Below are positions 28,991 to 30,452 of a stretch of 30,452 bases of DNA, piece by piece. Source of the DNA: Priapulus caudatus (taxonomy: Eukaryota; Priapulida; Priapulimorpha; Priapulimorphida; Priapulidae); the NCBI RefSeq assembly GCF_000485595.1, contig NW_014577112.1:699737-730188 (forward strand), given 5' to 3'. The notes under the pieces are model-generated. The model did not search any database. It was not told the DNA's origin and saw nothing but the letters and a program-made list of their open reading frames with translations. Every line of letters begins with the position of its first letter. Within the stretch, counting starts at the first letter, position 1. The position numbers were made by a program, and so were the translations under genes.

Positions 28991-29241
28991 TTATTGCTTC
29001 CATGTTTTTTTTCCTAATCCTTGTTTTGAGGTAGCATCGGGAGGAAGAGGTGTGCGTTCATTCAGCCGATTCTTCACATCCTGCAAACTATAAACAATAA
29101 ATCTCTTAGTGATTTCACGTCTATTCAACTAATGTAAACGGTTTAAAAAAAATAGCAGAACACTTACCAAATAAATCTGAAATATAAAATTATGGAAAAA
29201 GTTACTCGTGTTTGCGCAGAAGGGGCGTTCTCTTTCAGCCG
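28991..29241 (-). CDS. Possible 3' end of an unrecognised gene (two small exons)
   Basis: Exon 29241-29206 (acceptor gttgcag, donor CACGA/gtaact) reads RLKENAPSAQTR in phase 0. After a 124-bp intron, exon 29080-28991 (acceptor tttgcag) reads DVKNRLNERTPLPPDATSKQ, then GLGKKTWKQ and TAA. An AATAAA lies about 110 nt downstream (28883-28878, minus strand). The two exons share a CGGCTGAA.GA..CG.....CCTCTTC-like word, suggesting an old duplication. I do not recognise the protein, and upstream exons were not found. Confidence 0.35.
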
Positions 29242-29424
29242 CTGCAACGAACTTTGGCTACGAAACAATAAGATTAATAATAATAACAATAGTAGTTATA
29301 ATAACTATCATTATAACACTGATAATAAAAACCACCATAATAGTAAATCTGTTAGTAACTAAACGCAATGTGGGCAAAATGTACTAACGTTCCTTACTAC
29401 CTACTAAAGTTGCACGTTCCTTGA

Positions 29425-29937
29425 ACACGAGCAAGAGGAGAACGTTTGGCCAAGCGAATGTGGACCCAGAATGAGACAAAACCGGACTTGGATGATGTCG
29501 CCCAGGAGGATGTGGTTGAGGATGATCCCCTGTTGGAAACCACAATTATACAGGAATCGGTGACAAACGACATGGCAATTGAGTGCAATCTACTGACTGA
29601 CTTGAACAGTGGGTATACGATTGACAATTTTAAATCGAATGACAAGGCTGTGAAGTATTACACTGGGTTTGAGAACTAGTGTCATTTAAGGTTCCTACTC
29701 CATGTGCTTGGACCAGCTGTCGATCATTTGTCATACAAATTAAAATCATTAACACCAAAAAAGCAGTTTTTTATGACATTGATTTAACTCAGACAGGCAA
29801 AACAAGACGTTGAGCTAAGCCTTTTGTTCAATGTCAGTAAAACAACCGTGTCAAATATTGTGGTGACCTGGATAAACTTCTTGTACTTTCAATTGAAAAA
29901 CTTGGATTTTTGTCCATGCAGGGAAACTGTTCGATGA
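29425..29937 (+). pseudogene. Decayed DDE-4 type transposase, N-terminal and HTH part
   Basis: A single frame with three internal stops (29677, 29785, 29935) reads VKYYTGFEN, LRFLLHVLGPAVDHLSYKL, LTPKKQFFMTLI, LRQAKQDVELSLLFNVSKT and TVSNIVVTWINFLYFQL. This matches the helix-turn-helix region that precedes the DDE catalytic domain in DDE_Tnp_4 transposases (Harbinger/ISL2EU-like, often THAP-containing). An acidic linker (DLDDVAQEDVVEDDPLLE) precedes it. The catalytic core is absent: the sequence changes abruptly at about 29938 into GA-rich repeat. Clearly non-functional. Confidence 0.75.
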
Positions 29938-29984
29938 CTATAACAACACAGACAGATATAAGAGTACACACTTAAGAATAAACA

Positions 29985-30357
29985 TTCGCCACGCATGCAC
30001 ACACAGAAAGGCGAAGGATGAGAGCGGGGAAAGAAAAGGAGTGAGACAGAAAGAGAAGGAAGCGAGAGGGAAAGGAGACAGAGGAAAGATGACGGCAGCG
30101 GGAGAGGGAGGAAGGCAGAGAGGAAAGAGACGAAGGCAGATAGCCGAAAGAGTAGAGCAGAGAGGAGAAAGGAAGGCAGAGAGGAGACAGAAAAAAGCAG
30201 AGAAGAGAGGGGGGACGGCAGAGAGGCGAGAGAAGGCAGAGGAGAGAAAGGAAAGCAGAGAGGATCGAGAGAGAAGAAGGCAAAGAGAGAGAGAGGAACA
30301 CAAGGAGGAGAGAGAGAGAGAGGAACATAGGGAGAGAGAGAGAGCGAGAGAGAGAGA

Positions 30358-30423
<66 letters not shown>

Positions 30424-30452
30424 GAGAGGGGGAGAGATAAGCACGCACGCGA
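29985..30452 (+). repeat. GA-rich minisatellite and (GA)n microsatellite
   Basis: About 30070-30290 is built of ggcagagagga-like units. Uninterrupted GA follows from about 30360 to 30414. The Ser/Leu-rich minus-strand ORFs are artefacts. Confidence 0.92.

Noticed and set aside
29168-29176. A 9-nt microexon with good splice signals between the two candidate small exons
   Set aside because: It would leave an upstream intron of only 29 nt, too short for normal splicing.
29938-30448. Ser/Leu-rich ORFs at the right end
   Set aside because: Artefact of the GA-rich satellite.
1-30452. tRNA, rRNA, CRISPR, hammerhead ribozyme
   Set aside because: I looked for characteristic words (for example CTGATGAG..GAAA and tRNA B-box patterns) and saw no convincing instance; CRISPR and operon features are not expected in this eukaryotic sequence.

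Overview
The window is metazoan nuclear DNA, most likely from an invertebrate. The evidence is intron-split genes with GT-AG junctions, animal-type protein families, (TTAGGG)n telomere-type repeats, very abundant microsatellites and several transposon classes. A run of 25 Ns (18384-18408) shows it is a draft assembly. I cannot name the species.

Three protein-coding genes can be reconstructed exon by exon. (1) Minus strand, 13466-10571: an HSD17B12-like very-long-chain 3-oxoacyl-CoA reductase (short-chain dehydrogenase), 4 exons. (2) Minus strand, 21062-16089: a stathmin-domain protein with an N-terminal MGC lipidation signal, closest in layout to STMND1, 5 exons, about 313 residues. Its last intron holds an LTR-like unit, the assembly gap and a Penelope-like GIY-YIG fragment. 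(3) Plus strand, 24165-27273: a secreted sphingomyelinase C-like phosphodiesterase of the DNase I/exonuclease-endonuclease-phosphatase fold, 4 firm exons plus a probable signal-peptide exon. A possible 3' end of a fourth, unrecognised gene lies on the minus strand at 29241-28991. Nothing indicates that these genes work together; they look like ordinary neighbours.

Layout: 1-2 kb, retroposed or hAT-like debris and short dispersed repeats; 2-6 kb, no gene seen; 6.06-7.97 kb, a giant foldback element with purine/pyrimidine arms; 8-10.4 kb, AT-rich and empty apart from a GC-rich block near 9.1 kb; 10.4-13.5 kb, the reductase; 13.5-15.8 kb, repeats; 15.8-21.1 kb, the stathmin-domain gene and its nested elements; 21.5-23 kb, microsatellites; 24.1-27.3 kb, the sphingomyelinase; 27.5-27.7 kb, a telomere-repeat element; 29.4-29.94 kb, a decayed DDE transposase; then a GA-rich satellite to the end.

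The most unusual finding is a small family of MITE-like elements that carry interstitial telomeric repeats inside terminal inverted repeats. Two copies have perfect 9-bp target duplications, and one of these landed on the stop codon of the stathmin-domain gene without breaking it.
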